Counted from the stretch's first letter, positions 8,747 to 18,175 are shown. The stretch: 64,000 nucleotides of DNA from an uncultured SAR86 cluster bacterium (GCA_902606175.1 CACLEZ010000001.1:122431-186430); one strand, 5' to 3'. Notes: a model not told the origin generated them from the letters alone. Made by a program: numbers and translations.

Positions 8747-9193
8747 ATGTTTAAGTTCAACAATATTAATTTAGACGATGAGTCGATGTGGCCTGAGCAT
8801 CCTAGGATTGAATTAGAAGAGCCTTTTGTCGATGAAAGAGGAGAGATTAAGTACTTAGTGAATTTTCCTATGAAGAATCTTTCACTTATTTATTCTAAGA
8901 AAGGTTCAGTAAGATCTAACCACAGTCATTTTACTGACTGGCATTATATGTACACAGTTTATGGTGAGTATGAATACCACTATAGGCCTTACAAATCAGA
9001 TGAGCCTCTAAGTATAGAAATTTTTAAAGAAGGAGAGATGGTTTTTACAAGACCTAACGAAGAGCATGCTTGCCTCTTCACACAAGACACCCTTCTAATT
9101 GTTGTTAGTAGAAATCCTAGGGCTGATCAAGAAACTTATGAAAATGACGTAGTTAGAATGGAACTTATTGATCCCTCTAAAGTTAACATATGA
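8747..9193 (+). CDS. Cupin-domain protein, possible sugar isomerase/epimerase
   Basis: Small single-domain cupin of 148 residues. The metal-site pattern is visible as SNHSHFTDWHYMYTVYGEYE (about 58-77), with H59 and H61 and a later H in NEEHACLF. A good ribosome-binding site AGGAGAT precedes the ATG. It overlaps the methyltransferase gene by ATGA. Cupins at such positions are usually dTDP- or UDP-sugar 3,4-ketoisomerases or epimerases, but this one does not closely resemble RmlC or FdtA by eye. The role as sugar isomerase is inferred from context. Confidence 0.7.
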   Translation: MFKFNNINLDDESMWPEHPRIELEEPFVDERGEIKYLVNFPMKNLSLIYSKKGSVRSNHSHFTDWHYMYTVYGEYEYHYRPYKSDEPLSIEIFKEGEMVFTRPNEEHACLFTQDTLLIVVSRNPRADQETYENDVVRMELIDPSKVNI

Positions 9194-10446
9194 GAACAGA
9201 AGGATTTTTTTATAAAAAAGAATCTTGCAGAGTTTGCGGTTCAAATAACATAAAAGAGGCCATGAAGTTAACACCTACACCTCCAGGTAACAATTTTCTT
9301 TCAGAGAAAGATTTAGGTCTTACAGAAGAAACCTATCCCTTGGATCTATATTTTTGTGAAGACTGCCACCACATTCAGTTAGGCCACGTTGTTGAACCTG
9401 AGTTTCTTTTCCAAAATAATTATAGTTACGTCTCTTCAACTTCAGGTGTATTTGTAGAACATTTGAGTGATTATGCCGATACCATATGTGATAGGGCCAA
9501 CTTATCTGAGAAATCTTTTGTCATAGATATCGGATCAAATGATGGAACTTGCTTAAATTTTTTTAAAAAAAGAAATATTAAAGTATTAGGAGTCGATCCA
9601 GCTGAAGAAGTTTCTAAAATTGCCAATAGAAATGGTATTAATACTCTTAACGAATTTTTTAATAAGAGCTTAGCTAGTAAGATTAAGGAACAATACGGAG
9701 AGGCTGACCTCATTACATCCCATAATGCTTGTGCCCATATTGATGATCTTAGGGGAGTAATTGATGGTATAGATATTTTGATGGGACAGGATAGTATTTT
9801 TGTGATGGAAGTAGGATATTTTTTAGATGTTTTTCAAAATAAATGGTTCGATACAATCTACCATGAGCATGTAGACTTCCATACCGTAGCACCGTTGAAG
9901 AAGCTTTTTGAGCCATATGGTATGGAAATTTTTGATGTGGAAAGAATTTCACCTCAAGGAGGTTCTATAAGGGTAATGGTTCAAAGGAAAAAAGGGAAAT
10001 TTCTTATAGAGAAAAATGTAGAAGATCTAATAAATCTCGAATCTCTAATTGGCCTTGACAGGCTTGAAACTCTCAAACTTTTTGAAAAAGAAATTAATTC
10101 TATAAAGATTAAATTCAAGAACCTTTTAACTGATCTTAAAACCTCTGGAAAATCAATTGCTGCATATGGAGCTCCCACTAAAGCTACTACACTCTCTTAT
10201 CATTTCGAAATAGGTGTTGATGACGTAAATTTTATAGTTGATGACAATCCACTAAAGCAGGGTTTATATTCTCCAGGGAAACATATTCCGGTACTTGATT
10301 CTTCAAGTCTCTATGAGATGAAACCAGATATTCTGATCATATTGGCTTGGAATTTTGCAGAAGATATAATGCGAAAGCATAAAAAATATGGTGATGAGAT
10401 AGGTACGTTTCTCATACCTATGCCTATTCCAAAATTAGTTAATTAA
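9190..10446 (+). CDS. Sugar C-methyltransferase (TylC3/NovU type)
   Basis: SAM-dependent enzyme expected to methylate a carbon of a 4-keto nucleotide sugar, giving a branched methyl sugar. The three-part layout of this family is seen: an N-terminal zinc site (C13, C16, C56, C59), a central SAM domain with VIDIGSNDGT at 111-120, and a C-terminal domain with AAYGAPTKATTL and DDNPLKQGLYSPG. The catalytic-loop signature YHEHVDFH follows the SAM domain. Length 418 is typical. It is coupled to the preceding cupin by a four-base overlap. Family assignment is strong; the acceptor sugar is unknown. Confidence 0.87.
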   Translation: MRTEGFFYKKESCRVCGSNNIKEAMKLTPTPPGNNFLSEKDLGLTEETYPLDLYFCEDCHHIQLGHVVEPEFLFQNNYSYVSSTSGVFVEHLSDYADTICDRANLSEKSFVIDIGSNDGTCLNFFKKRNIKVLGVDPAEEVSKIANRNGINTLNEFFNKSLASKIKEQYGEADLITSHNACAHIDDLRGVIDGIDILMGQDSIFVMEVGYFLDVFQNKWFDTIYHEHVDFHTVAPLKKLFEPYGMEIFDVERISPQGGSIRVMVQRKKGKFLIEKNVEDLINLESLIGLDRLETLKLFEKEINSIKIKFKNLLTDLKTSGKSIAAYGAPTKATTLSYHFEIGVDDVNFIVDDNPLKQGLYSPGKHIPVLDSSSLYEMKPDILIILAWNFAEDIMRKHKKYGDEIGTFLIPMPIPKLVN

Positions 10447-10456
10447 TTTATTCTTG

Positions 10457-11131
10457 ATGTTTAAAAATAAAAAAATAATTGTCATAAGTCCTCATCCTGA
10501 TGATGAAACATTAGGTGCTGGAGGATTTATAAGCAAGCTAGTTAAGGAAAAAAACAAAATAAAAATCTTAACAGTTTCAGGTCATTTGCCACCTTTGTAT
10601 AGGAAGGAAGATTATGAATTAACTATAAGCGAAGCGGTGAAAGCTTATGAAGTACTTGGGATTAAGGATTATGCTTTTATGAATATACCTGCTACTTTTG
10701 TCAGAGATGAGCCTATTAGTAAACTTAATGGTGAGATTTCTTCTTTTTTTGAAGAATTTCAACCTCAAATAGTTCTGTGTCCATTTCCAGATAGACACAT
10801 TGATCATAGAGTAATATTCGATAGCGTCATGGTCGCATCTAGACCAGTTGGAGTTGGAAAGAAAATTGAACTTCTTGCTGCTTATGAAACATTATCTGAG
10901 ACACACTGGAACGCACCTTATGTTGAACCTAACTTTAACCATAACTTAATTGTAGATATTTCCGAACAAATAGAACATAAACTCAATGCTTTAAGATCGT
11001 ACGAATCTCAAATAAATGAAAAAGAAGGTCCTAGGTCTATAGATGCTGTTAGGGCGCTTGCGAAATTCAGGGGAAGTCAGGCAGGATTTGCTTACGGTGA
11101 AGCTTTCTACATTATTAGGCAGACATTTTAG
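10457..11131 (+). CDS. LmbE/PIG-L family zinc deacetylase
   Basis: Predicted to remove an N-acetyl group from a GlcNAc-type moiety. The family's zinc-binding motif SPHPDDETLG is at 11-20 and the second metal-binding stretch PFPDRHIDHR is present near residue 110. ATG 10457 is preferred over an in-frame TTG three bases earlier. At 224 residues the length is normal. Between a C-methyltransferase and a WbpM-type dehydratase, it most likely deacetylates a nucleotide or lipid-linked sugar so that another acyl group can be added. Confidence 0.85.
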   Translation: MFKNKKIIVISPHPDDETLGAGGFISKLVKEKNKIKILTVSGHLPPLYRKEDYELTISEAVKAYEVLGIKDYAFMNIPATFVRDEPISKLNGEISSFFEEFQPQIVLCPFPDRHIDHRVIFDSVMVASRPVGVGKKIELLAAYETLSETHWNAPYVEPNFNHNLIVDISEQIEHKLNALRSYESQINEKEGPRSIDAVRALAKFRGSQAGFAYGEAFYIIRQTF

Positions 11132-11158
11132 CGAAAGGTTATCCATAGAGAAGAGCCC

Positions 11159-13057
11159 TTGAAAGAAAAATTATTATCTTCATCTAGACTTACAAAACAA
11201 ATAATTGCCTCAGTTTCTGACTTTATTATTATATTATTTTCTATTTTTCTCTCTTATCTAGCCCTGAGAATTAATACTTATCAAGCAGAAGATTTTTGGA
11301 TGCTCGTTTTCATTCCATTTATATCTGTTTTGGCGATTTTCTTCTTTGGTGCATACCGGTCTATTATTAGATATATAGATTTAAATGTAATCTTCACCTT
11401 AATAAAAGCCATATTTTTAGCATTTATAGTTTATATAATTGCCTCTATTATCCTTTATGACCTAAGCAAAGAAAGTGATCTTACTCTTTATGATTTTATT
11501 TTAGAGAAAATACCTTTCTGGACTCTGAGTCTATTCATGGGATTAGTTTTTACCATCGGAGTGAGATTGCTTGCTTATTTTTTCTTTTCCAATAGGCGCT
11601 CTGATAAAAATGTCATAATTTATGGTGCGGGATCGGCAGGTATACAACTTGCCGAAGCGTTGAAAGTCAGCGAAGAAATGCAACCTATAGCTTTTTTGGA
11701 TAAAAATACTTCATTACACAATACCTACCTAGGAGGAATAAAGATTCTGCATCCAAAAAAACTGAGCAGATTAGTTCAAAGAAATAAAGTTGATGAGGTA
11801 TTAATAGCAATGCCTTCTGCCTCTAAATATACTCTCAGATCTCTATTAAAAGAGATAGAAGAATACTCCATTAAAGTAAGAATTCTTCCAGGTTTGGCTG
11901 ATCTGGCTCAGGGAAAAGTACTCGTTTCAGAACTTAAAGAAGTAGATATAACTGACCTTTTAGGCAGAACAGAGGTAGTAGCAAACAAAGATTTAATCAA
12001 TAAAAATATTAAGAATAAGGTTGTTCTTATTACAGGTGCTGGTGGATCGATAGGTTCTGAAATTAGTAGACAAGTAGCAAAAAATGGAGCAAAAAAAGTA
12101 ATACTCCTAGATTCAAGTGAGTACTCTCTATTCGCAATAGAGAATGAGTTATTGGGACTGTTTCCAAAAGAAAATCTCTACGCCGTCTTAGCAAGTGTTA
12201 CTAATGAAAAAAGAGTTAGTGAAATTTGTGAGGTTTTTGGTGTACAAACAGTCTACCATGCTGCAGCCTATAAGCATGTTTCTCTGGTTGAAGAGAATCC
12301 ATTTGAAGCTGTAAATAATAATATTTTAGGAACGAAGGTATGTGCTCAATCTGCTATCAATGCAAAAGTTGAGACTTTTGTTCTGATATCAACAGATAAA
12401 GCCGTGCGTCCAACAAACATCATGGGTGCAACTAAAAGATTTTCTGAACTTATTTTACAATCTTTATCTAATAATTCTGAGACCAAGATGATCATGGTCA
12501 GATTTGGAAATGTTATAGGATCATCCGGATCAGCAATTCCTCTTTTCCAAAAGCAAATAAGAGAGGGTGGGCCTGTAACAGTAACTCATCCGGATGTTGT
12601 GAGATATTTTATGTCAATTCCTGAAGCAGCTGAGCTTGTTATACAAGCTGGGGCTATGGGCGAAGGTGGAGACTTATTTGTTCTGGATATGGGTCAGCCA
12701 GTTAAGATCATTGAATTAGCAAAAAGACTCATAAAGCTAAGTGGTTTGGAAATCATAGATGAAGAAACTTCTCAAGGCGATATCGAAATAAAGTTCACCG
12801 GATTAAAACCTGGTGAAAAACTTTATGAAGAGTTGCTCATCGGGGACAATGTTAGCCTGACAGAACATAAAAGAATATTAAAAGCCAAAGAAGACTCAAT
12901 TTCAATTGAGAGGATAGAATCCTATCTCGATTTAATGAAAGGTGCTGAAGAGAGGAGCGATATCCCTAGCTTAAAAAAAATCCTAACAGATGCGGTACCC
13001 GGATTTCTTCCTGAAGAAGAAATAGTGGATATCGTGTATTTAGAAAAAAATAAATAG
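11159..13057 (+). CDS. wbpM: Nucleoside-diphosphate-sugar 4,6-dehydratase, WbpM/FlaA1 type
   Basis: Membrane-anchored dehydratase, likely converting UDP-GlcNAc to a UDP-4-keto-6-deoxy sugar for the O-unit. Four hydrophobic segments fill residues 17-145. A first Rossmann fold carries VIIYGAGSAG (152-161) and the catalytic second carries LITGAGGSIGS (290-300). The Ser/Met/Lys triad typical of WbpM (Met replacing Tyr) is visible as STDKA (411-415) and NIMGATKR (420-427). The start is TTG at 11159; no ATG occurs before residue 48, which would remove the first membrane segment. Length 632 fits. It closes the first polysaccharide block. Confidence 0.92.
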   Translation: MKEKLLSSSRLTKQIIASVSDFIIILFSIFLSYLALRINTYQAEDFWMLVFIPFISVLAIFFFGAYRSIIRYIDLNVIFTLIKAIFLAFIVYIIASIILYDLSKESDLTLYDFILEKIPFWTLSLFMGLVFTIGVRLLAYFFFSNRRSDKNVIIYGAGSAGIQLAEALKVSEEMQPIAFLDKNTSLHNTYLGGIKILHPKKLSRLVQRNKVDEVLIAMPSASKYTLRSLLKEIEEYSIKVRILPGLADLAQGKVLVSELKEVDITDLLGRTEVVANKDLINKNIKNKVVLITGAGGSIGSEISRQVAKNGAKKVILLDSSEYSLFAIENELLGLFPKENLYAVLASVTNEKRVSEICEVFGVQTVYHAAAYKHVSLVEENPFEAVNNNILGTKVCAQSAINAKVETFVLISTDKAVRPTNIMGATKRFSELILQSLSNNSETKMIMVRFGNVIGSSGSAIPLFQKQIREGGPVTVTHPDVVRYFMSIPEAAELVIQAGAMGEGGDLFVLDMGQPVKIIELAKRLIKLSGLEIIDEETSQGDIEIKFTGLKPGEKLYEELLIGDNVSLTEHKRILKAKEDSISIERIESYLDLMKGAEERSDIPSLKKILTDAVPGFLPEEEIVDIVYLEKNK

Positions 13058-13073
13058 TTGAAGGAATTTTCAA

Positions 13074-13901
13074 TTGTATACATTTATTGATTCCCTAGCA
13101 GATCTTGATTTTTTAAATCAAGAATTGTTAAAAAAAAGTTACATAGGAGTGGATACTGAGTTTAGACGCACGAATAAAAACAATATGAGACTAGCTTTAC
13201 TGCAGGTCAATGATGCAGAGGAGATTTATCTTATTGATACAATTGCTATTGATAATCCTCTTGATAAATGCAATTTCCTTTTTTCTAGATCCGTAACTAA
13301 AATTTTTCATTCGTGTAAGGAGGATCTTGAAGCTATTTATTCTTGGACAAATTGTAAGATGACTAATATCTTCGACACTCAACTTGCAAATGCTTTTCTC
13401 GATTGTGGATATTCTATTAGTTATCAAGACCTGGTTCACCAGAAATTAGGAATAACCCTGGATAAGAAAGAGACAAGATCGAACTGGATCAGAAGACCTC
13501 TTACAGATGATCAGCTTAAATATGCAGCTTTAGATGTGGAGTACTTAATACATCTTTATGAAGATCAGTTTGGAGCTTTATCTAAATCAAATAAACTAGA
13601 TTGGCATGATCAAGAACTAAAGAAGTTAGTTCAAGCAACTTTCGAAAATCAAAGTAACCTGATTACTTCTGTACGAACAATATCACGCGCTGAAGAGAAT
13701 GAGATTTTAAATAAGTTTAATAAATTAGTAACTAAAATTTCTTATAGAGAAGGAATAAATTCGACATTATTCTTTTCGAAAAAAGCCCAAAAAGACTTTT
13801 TAAGACTAGTTCTCGAACGAGGGTTTGACAATGCTAGTAGAGAAATTACTGACTGGAGAAGGGAGCTAATAAGAAAAGATTTCATCAATTTATTAGCTTA
13901 A
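13074..13901 (+). CDS. rnd: RNase D-like 3'-5' exoribonuclease
   Basis: DEDDy-type exonuclease expected to trim tRNA and other stable RNA 3' ends. The three Exo motifs are present: GVDTEF (25-30), HSCKEDLEA (about 82-90) and YAALDVEYLIHLY (about 162-174). At 275 residues it is about 100 shorter than E. coli RNase D, leaving room for roughly one C-terminal HRDC-like helical region rather than two. The start is TTG with AAGGAA about eight bases upstream; there is no better in-frame ATG near the N-terminus. Confidence 0.87.
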   Translation: MYTFIDSLADLDFLNQELLKKSYIGVDTEFRRTNKNNMRLALLQVNDAEEIYLIDTIAIDNPLDKCNFLFSRSVTKIFHSCKEDLEAIYSWTNCKMTNIFDTQLANAFLDCGYSISYQDLVHQKLGITLDKKETRSNWIRRPLTDDQLKYAALDVEYLIHLYEDQFGALSKSNKLDWHDQELKKLVQATFENQSNLITSVRTISRAEENEILNKFNKLVTKISYREGINSTLFFSKKAQKDFLRLVLERGFDNASREITDWRRELIRKDFINLLA

Positions 13902-13903
13902 TT

Positions 13904-14200
13904 ATGTTCTGGTTTCTTTACTTTTTGTCAGCAGTTCTTCTCTCTCATTGTGCAGCGAGTTTTAACTGCAAAAGGTATGTCTATATTTTTTTTATTTTAA
14001 TGATTTTTTTTCTAACTCCTACACAAACTGAATTTATAGAGTCAGATTATGCTCCTTCATTATTTACCTTTCTATTTAATATTATTTTTGAAAAAGACTT
14101 TTCTGATAAACCTCTAAGACCATTATTTTTAACCATTCCAGGAAGCCTATTTATATTTTTGATAATCTTTCTGATTAAAAAAAGATTCTCTCAGCTTTAA
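13904..14200 (+). CDS. Small membrane protein of unknown function
   Basis: A 98-residue protein with about three hydrophobic helices (near 2-18, 24-41 and 76-92) and a basic C-terminus (IKKRFSQL). It begins two bases after the RNase D gene stop and is probably co-transcribed with it. Its last 26 bases overlap, tail to tail, the phosphoesterase gene on the other strand. No family was recognised. The hydrophobic pattern and tight spacing argue that it is translated. Confidence 0.55.
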   Translation: MFWFLYFLSAVLLSHCAASFNCKRYVYIFFILMIFFLTPTQTEFIESDYAPSLFTFLFNIIFEKDFSDKPLRPLFLTIPGSLFIFLIIFLIKKRFSQL

Positions 14201-14666
14201 GATCCAAGAGACTTAGGACTCCCAAAGCATTCCGGCCTTTTAACATACCTGCTGATTCACCCGGATTGAAAAATAAAACTCCTTTTTTGTTTTCATTCCT
14301 ATATCTATGAGTATGCCCATGTAGGACAATATCTACATTTGGATTATCTTGAAGATACTGCTCAATTAGTTCAGGCTCATGGAAGATCACAATCTTCCTG
14401 TCTAGGATCGTTATAGGATATGGAGGTTCTTGAAAGATAAAATTATTCTTATTAGCTACTTCGTTTAGACCATCTTCTTCTCTGTCATTATTCCCATAAA
14501 CACCAATTAATTTACAATTAAGTTTTGAAAATCTTTCTAATGCACTAGAACTGGCAATATCTCCAGTATGTATAACTAAATCAACTTGCTCTTGATTAAA
14601 GATAGAAATTATTTTTTCAATATTTCTTTGGTTGTTATGCGTATCGCTAACAACACCAATTTTCAC
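14175..14666 (-). CDS. YfcE/MJ0936-type metallophosphoesterase
   Basis: Calcineurin-like phosphodiesterase of the small single-domain class, likely acting on a phosphodiester with two metal ions. All core motifs are present: VSDTHNN near the N-terminus, HTGDI, GNNDRE, then HGHTHR in the second half. Length 163 is standard. It is convergent with the small membrane protein gene and lies eight bases downstream of the thiolase gene on the same strand. Members of this family have weakly defined physiological substrates. Confidence 0.88.
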   Translation of the reverse strand: MKIGVVSDTHNNQRNIEKIISIFNQEQVDLVIHTGDIASSSALERFSKLNCKLIGVYGNNDREEDGLNEVANKNNFIFQEPPYPITILDRKIVIFHEPELIEQYLQDNPNVDIVLHGHTHRYRNENKKGVLFFNPGESAGMLKGRNALGVLSLLDLKAERIFF

Positions 14667-14674
14667 AAGAAGTA

Positions 14675-15814
14675 TTAGACTTTTTCAAGTATGTGAATAC
14701 CGCAGGCGCTCCCTAATCCTATAACATGAGTCATACCGATTTTCGCATTCTCTACTTGCCTTTCTCCTGCTTCACCTCTTAAATGAGTACAAACTTCATA
14801 AATATTAGCTATGCCTGTTGCACCTAAAGGATGACCTTTTGATAATAGGCCACCAGATACATTTACTGGAATTCTTCCGCCTAGCTCAACTTCTCCCTCA
14901 TCTATCAGTCTTCCGGCTTCTCCATCATCACAAAGGCCAAGATTTTCATAGTGAAGCATCTCGGCTGTAGCAAAACAATCATGTAATTCAACAAGATCAA
15001 CATCGCTTGAATCAAGACCTGCCATTTCATAAGCTTCAGAAGCAGCTTTTCTAGTGCAAGAGTTAACATCTGGCATAACTAGATCTCTTTCTTGGTAAGG
15101 ATCACTTGTCATAACTGAAGCTTTAATTCTCACTGCTCTCTGCATGCCAAGTTCTTTTGCTTTCTTCTCAGAGACCAAGACTGCAGCTGCCGCTCCGTCA
15201 ACATTTACGGAGCACATAAGTTTAGTGTTGGGATAAGAAATCATCTCAGCATTCATTACCTCATCCAAAGGTGTCTCAATTTGGTATCTTGCTTTTGGAT
15301 TCATTGTTGAATGATGATGATTCTTAACTGAAATCTTTGCAAATTGTTCAAATGTTGTGCCATATTGCCTTGCATGTTCCATGCCGGCTTCAGCGAATAC
15401 TGCAGGCATAGTGCCTGACCCTAATAACCCTTCTTTTGGAATTCCGGATCCACTTCCTGAACCTCCAAGAAGACCTGTTCCCATTTGCTCCACACCAACA
15501 GCGAGTACCACATCATACAAACCTGCTTTGATCGAAGTCCAAGCTTCTCTAAAAGCAGTTGCTCCAGTGGCACAGGCATTAGAACAATTTACAACTGGAA
15601 TGCCTGTCTGTCCTATTTCCTGCAATATTCTTTGACCAACCATAGCATTAGCTTGTCCAAGATTTCCACAATAGAAAGCTTCCATATTTCCAATATTTAA
15701 GCCAGCATCATCTAGAGCCAGTAATGCTGCCTCGGCACCAAGATCCGGTACTGTTCTATCTGGAAACCGTCCAAACTTGATCATATCAACACCTAAAACG
15801 TATACATCACTCAT
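14675..15814 (-). CDS. Thiolase-family acetyl-CoA acetyltransferase (SCP-x-like)
   Basis: Thiolase-superfamily enzyme working on acyl-CoA carbon-carbon bonds. The nucleophile Cys sits in CSNACATGATAF (about residue 80-90), LHDCFATAE follows, and the C-terminal active-site stretches are GGLLSKGHPLGATG and GLGSACGIH. Length 379 fits the lipid-transfer/SCP-x branch, which is typically encoded next to a DUF35 OB-fold protein, exactly as here (the partner lies 11 bases upstream). Together they may act in beta-oxidation or side-chain degradation of a lipid-like compound; the substrate is unknown. Confidence 0.88.
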   Translation of the reverse strand: MSDVYVLGVDMIKFGRFPDRTVPDLGAEAALLALDDAGLNIGNMEAFYCGNLGQANAMVGQRILQEIGQTGIPVVNCSNACATGATAFREAWTSIKAGLYDVVLAVGVEQMGTGLLGGSGSGSGIPKEGLLGSGTMPAVFAEAGMEHARQYGTTFEQFAKISVKNHHHSTMNPKARYQIETPLDEVMNAEMISYPNTKLMCSVNVDGAAAAVLVSEKKAKELGMQRAVRIKASVMTSDPYQERDLVMPDVNSCTRKAASEAYEMAGLDSSDVDLVELHDCFATAEMLHYENLGLCDDGEAGRLIDEGEVELGGRIPVNVSGGLLSKGHPLGATGIANIYEVCTHLRGEAGERQVENAKIGMTHVIGLGSACGIHILEKV

Positions 15815-15825
15815 AATTTTCTCCC

Positions 15826-16233
15826 TTATGTAATTTGTTTAAAGAAATAGCTGATATAACTATTTCCATCTTTATCTTTTCTACCTAAAGCATCATCAAA
15901 TATAACTTCTACTGGCATATCAAAATTAATCTTATCTGGATCTGGTTCACAATCTATCAGATTACCTTTTACTGTTCCTCCACCATCAAGATCAACTATC
16001 GCAGATATGTAGGGAACTTCTATTCCAGGAAAAGACCTAAAAACAATAGAATAAGAATAGAGTTTTCCAGTATTATTCAGTTTAATAGATTGCATAGAGT
16101 CTCGCGCAAAACAATTCGAACAAACATTCCTTTCTCCTAGAAAGATTGAACCGCATTCACTACATTTATGACCTTCAAGATAAGGTTCTCCGCCTTCCGG
16201 CAGCTTTAGATATTCGACAACAGGTAAACTCAT
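15826..16233 (-). CDS. Zn-ribbon and OB-fold protein (DUF35), thiolase partner
   Basis: A 135-residue acyl-CoA-associated protein with an N-terminal zinc ribbon (CSECGSIFLGERNVCSNC) followed by an OB-fold (about 55-130; LYSYSIVFRSFPGIEVPYIS). Proteins of this type form complexes with SCP-x thiolases or related CoA enzymes and help bind or channel acyl-CoA. It is first in a two-gene minus-strand operon with the thiolase and is divergent from djlA. Confidence 0.85.
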   Translation of the reverse strand: MSLPVVEYLKLPEGGEPYLEGHKCSECGSIFLGERNVCSNCFARDSMQSIKLNNTGKLYSYSIVFRSFPGIEVPYISAIVDLDGGGTVKGNLIDCEPDPDKINFDMPVEVIFDDALGRKDKDGNSYISYFFKQIT

Positions 16234-16279
16234 TATTCCCCCTATAATTAATTCTAGTTTTATATATATTTAAGTGAAT

Positions 16280-16285
16280 TACAAT
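16280..16285 (+). promoter_or_regulatory. Candidate -10 box for djlA
   Basis: TACAAT ends eight bases before the ATG of djlA, which would make the transcript nearly leaderless. No strong -35 is apparent in the AT-rich stretch upstream. Confidence 0.3.
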
Positions 16286-16293
16286 AGCTGACT

Positions 16294-17025
16294 ATGAGTT
16301 TTTGGAAAGCAGGAATAGGTGGAATGATTGGTTTCTCAATAGGAGGACCTATTGGAGGAATACTCGGCGCAATAATTGGATCAAAACTATCAGGTAGAGA
16401 TCAAGCTAAACCATCAATGAAGCAGAGAAATCAAGCTGCTTTTTTTACTGCTCTTTTCGCATGTTTCGCCAAAATTGCAAAGGCTGACGGCAAAGTAACT
16501 CGAGAAGAAGTAGATAAAGTCGATCACTTTATAAAGGAGAGATTCAAATTTCCATCAGATCAGAGAGTATTTGCTATTGAAATATTTAATCATGCAAAAG
16601 ATGATAGTAATTCCTTTCGAGATTATGCTAGCCAGCTTGCTTCACTTTTGTCATCCGATAAATCAGCCTTGATAATGTTTTATGAGCTTCTATTTGAACT
16701 TTCAATGGCAGATGGCCATTTGGACCCTTCAGAAGAAAACCTTTTACTTGAAGCGATAGAGATTTTTCAAATTGATCAAGAGTTTTTCAAAATTAATAAA
16801 AAGAAGTATGGAGGGAATATATCTGATGCCTATATCATCCTTGGAGTAACAGAAGATATGTCATTCAAGGATATAAAAGTTGCTTACCAGAGAAAAAGAA
16901 AAGAATTTCATCCTGATACTTTATTATCAAAGGGTTTGCCCGAAGAATTATTAGAGAAAGCCAAAGAAAAATTTATTGAAATCCAATCGGCCTTTGAAGA
17001 AATAGAAAAGCAAAAAAATAAATAA
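16294..17025 (+). CDS. djlA: DjlA-like co-chaperone (TerB and J domains)
   Basis: DnaJ-family co-chaperone that would stimulate DnaK at the membrane. A Gly-rich hydrophobic N-terminus (GIGGMIGFSIGGPIGGILGA, residues 7-26) resembles the dimerising membrane segment of DjlA. A TerB-like helical domain follows (about 48-165), with two acidic repeats containing KADGKVT and MADGHLD. A C-terminal J domain (about 178-243) keeps the essential HPD in KRKEFHPDTLL. Length 243 is close to that of E. coli DjlA. It is transcribed divergently from the OB-fold/thiolase pair. Confidence 0.88.
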   Translation: MSFWKAGIGGMIGFSIGGPIGGILGAIIGSKLSGRDQAKPSMKQRNQAAFFTALFACFAKIAKADGKVTREEVDKVDHFIKERFKFPSDQRVFAIEIFNHAKDDSNSFRDYASQLASLLSSDKSALIMFYELLFELSMADGHLDPSEENLLLEAIEIFQIDQEFFKINKKKYGGNISDAYIILGVTEDMSFKDIKVAYQRKRKEFHPDTLLSKGLPEELLEKAKEKFIEIQSAFEEIEKQKNK

Positions 17026-17061
17026 AGATTTCCAATTTTATTTCCCTTATTATCTGTCCAG

Positions 17062-18174
17062 ATGTCAGTAATTATTTCAGGTACAGGTCTATTCACTCCT
17101 AAAGAGTTCATAACCAATGAAGAACTAGTCGAAAGTTTTAATCAGTTCGTCATAAATTTTAATAAAGAAAATAAGTATCAAATAGATTCTGGTGCTATGG
17201 AAGCTTTAGTACCATCAAGCAGTGAGTTCATAAAAAAAGCTTCTGGCATTGAGCAAAGATATGTTCAAGATAAAGAAGGAATACTTGATATAACTAGAAT
17301 GAGACCTAGATTGAAAGAAAGATCTAACTCCGAGGTTTCTATTCTTGCTGAGATGGCAATAAAAGCCTCTGAGGAAGCCATAAAACAATCAGGAATAAAC
17401 TCTTCCGATATCGATGCGGTCATATGTGGTTGTTCAAATCTTCAAAGAGCATATCCGGCTGTAGCTATAGAGGTTCAGCAAGAACTTGGAATATCTGGAT
17501 ACGCATATGATATGAATGTCGCGTGTTCATCAGCAACATTTTCCATACAAAATGCCTACAATGATATTCAATCAGGTCATGCGGATAAGGTTCTAGTAGT
17601 TAATCCAGAAATTTGTTCAGGACATTTAAACTTCAAAGATAGAGATGCACATTTCATATTCGGTGATGCAGCAACCGCCGTTATCCTTGAAAAAGATAGT
17701 AACTCACAGTCTGCATTTAAAATTCTTGGAACAAGCCTAAAGACACAGTTCTCAAACAATATACGAAATAACTTTGGATTTTTGAATTTACCTGAAAACT
17801 CTGACCCCAACTCTCCTGACAAATTATTCATCCAGAAAGGTAGGAGTGTTTTCAAAGAAGTTGTTCCTATGGTCCAGACTCATATTGCTGGTCATTTAAG
17901 TAATCTAGATATTGAAATACAAGAAGTAAAAAGATTATGGCTTCATCAGGCAAATTTAAGTATGAACCAGCTAATTGCTAAGAAACTCTTAGGAAGAGAG
18001 CCTGACGAACAAGAAATGCCAATAATTTTGAATGATTATGCTAATACTAGTTCAGCTGGCTCTATAATAGCCTTTCACCAAACAAAAGGTGACTTTGTAT
18101 CCAATGAAATTGGAGTTATAAGTTCTTTTGGAGCTGGATACTCAGTTGGAAGTGTAGTTTTACAAAAGATTTAA
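17062..18174 (+). CDS. Beta-ketoacyl-ACP synthase III-like enzyme
   Basis: KAS III-type condensing enzyme. The Cys-His-Asn triad is visible in NVACSSATF, WLHQANLSMNQL and NDYANTSSAGS. Residues from about 60 to 100 (YVQDKEGILD, MRPRLKERSNSE) and 370 residues overall resemble the longer FabH-like proteins of Pseudomonas (PA3286 type), which use medium-chain acyl substrates, rather than housekeeping FabH. It therefore likely diverts acyl-CoA into fatty acid synthesis. It is followed after one base by a DoxX gene. Family is certain; substrate is inferred. Confidence 0.87.
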   Translation: MSVIISGTGLFTPKEFITNEELVESFNQFVINFNKENKYQIDSGAMEALVPSSSEFIKKASGIEQRYVQDKEGILDITRMRPRLKERSNSEVSILAEMAIKASEEAIKQSGINSSDIDAVICGCSNLQRAYPAVAIEVQQELGISGYAYDMNVACSSATFSIQNAYNDIQSGHADKVLVVNPEICSGHLNFKDRDAHFIFGDAATAVILEKDSNSQSAFKILGTSLKTQFSNNIRNNFGFLNLPENSDPNSPDKLFIQKGRSVFKEVVPMVQTHIAGHLSNLDIEIQEVKRLWLHQANLSMNQLIAKKLLGREPDEQEMPIILNDYANTSSAGSIIAFHQTKGDFVSNEIGVISSFGAGYSVGSVVLQKI

Positions 18175-18175
18175 T

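Noticed and set aside
15357..15700. Plus-strand open frames inside the thiolase gene
   Set aside because: They are the complement of a conserved thiolase coding region and carry no independent motif.
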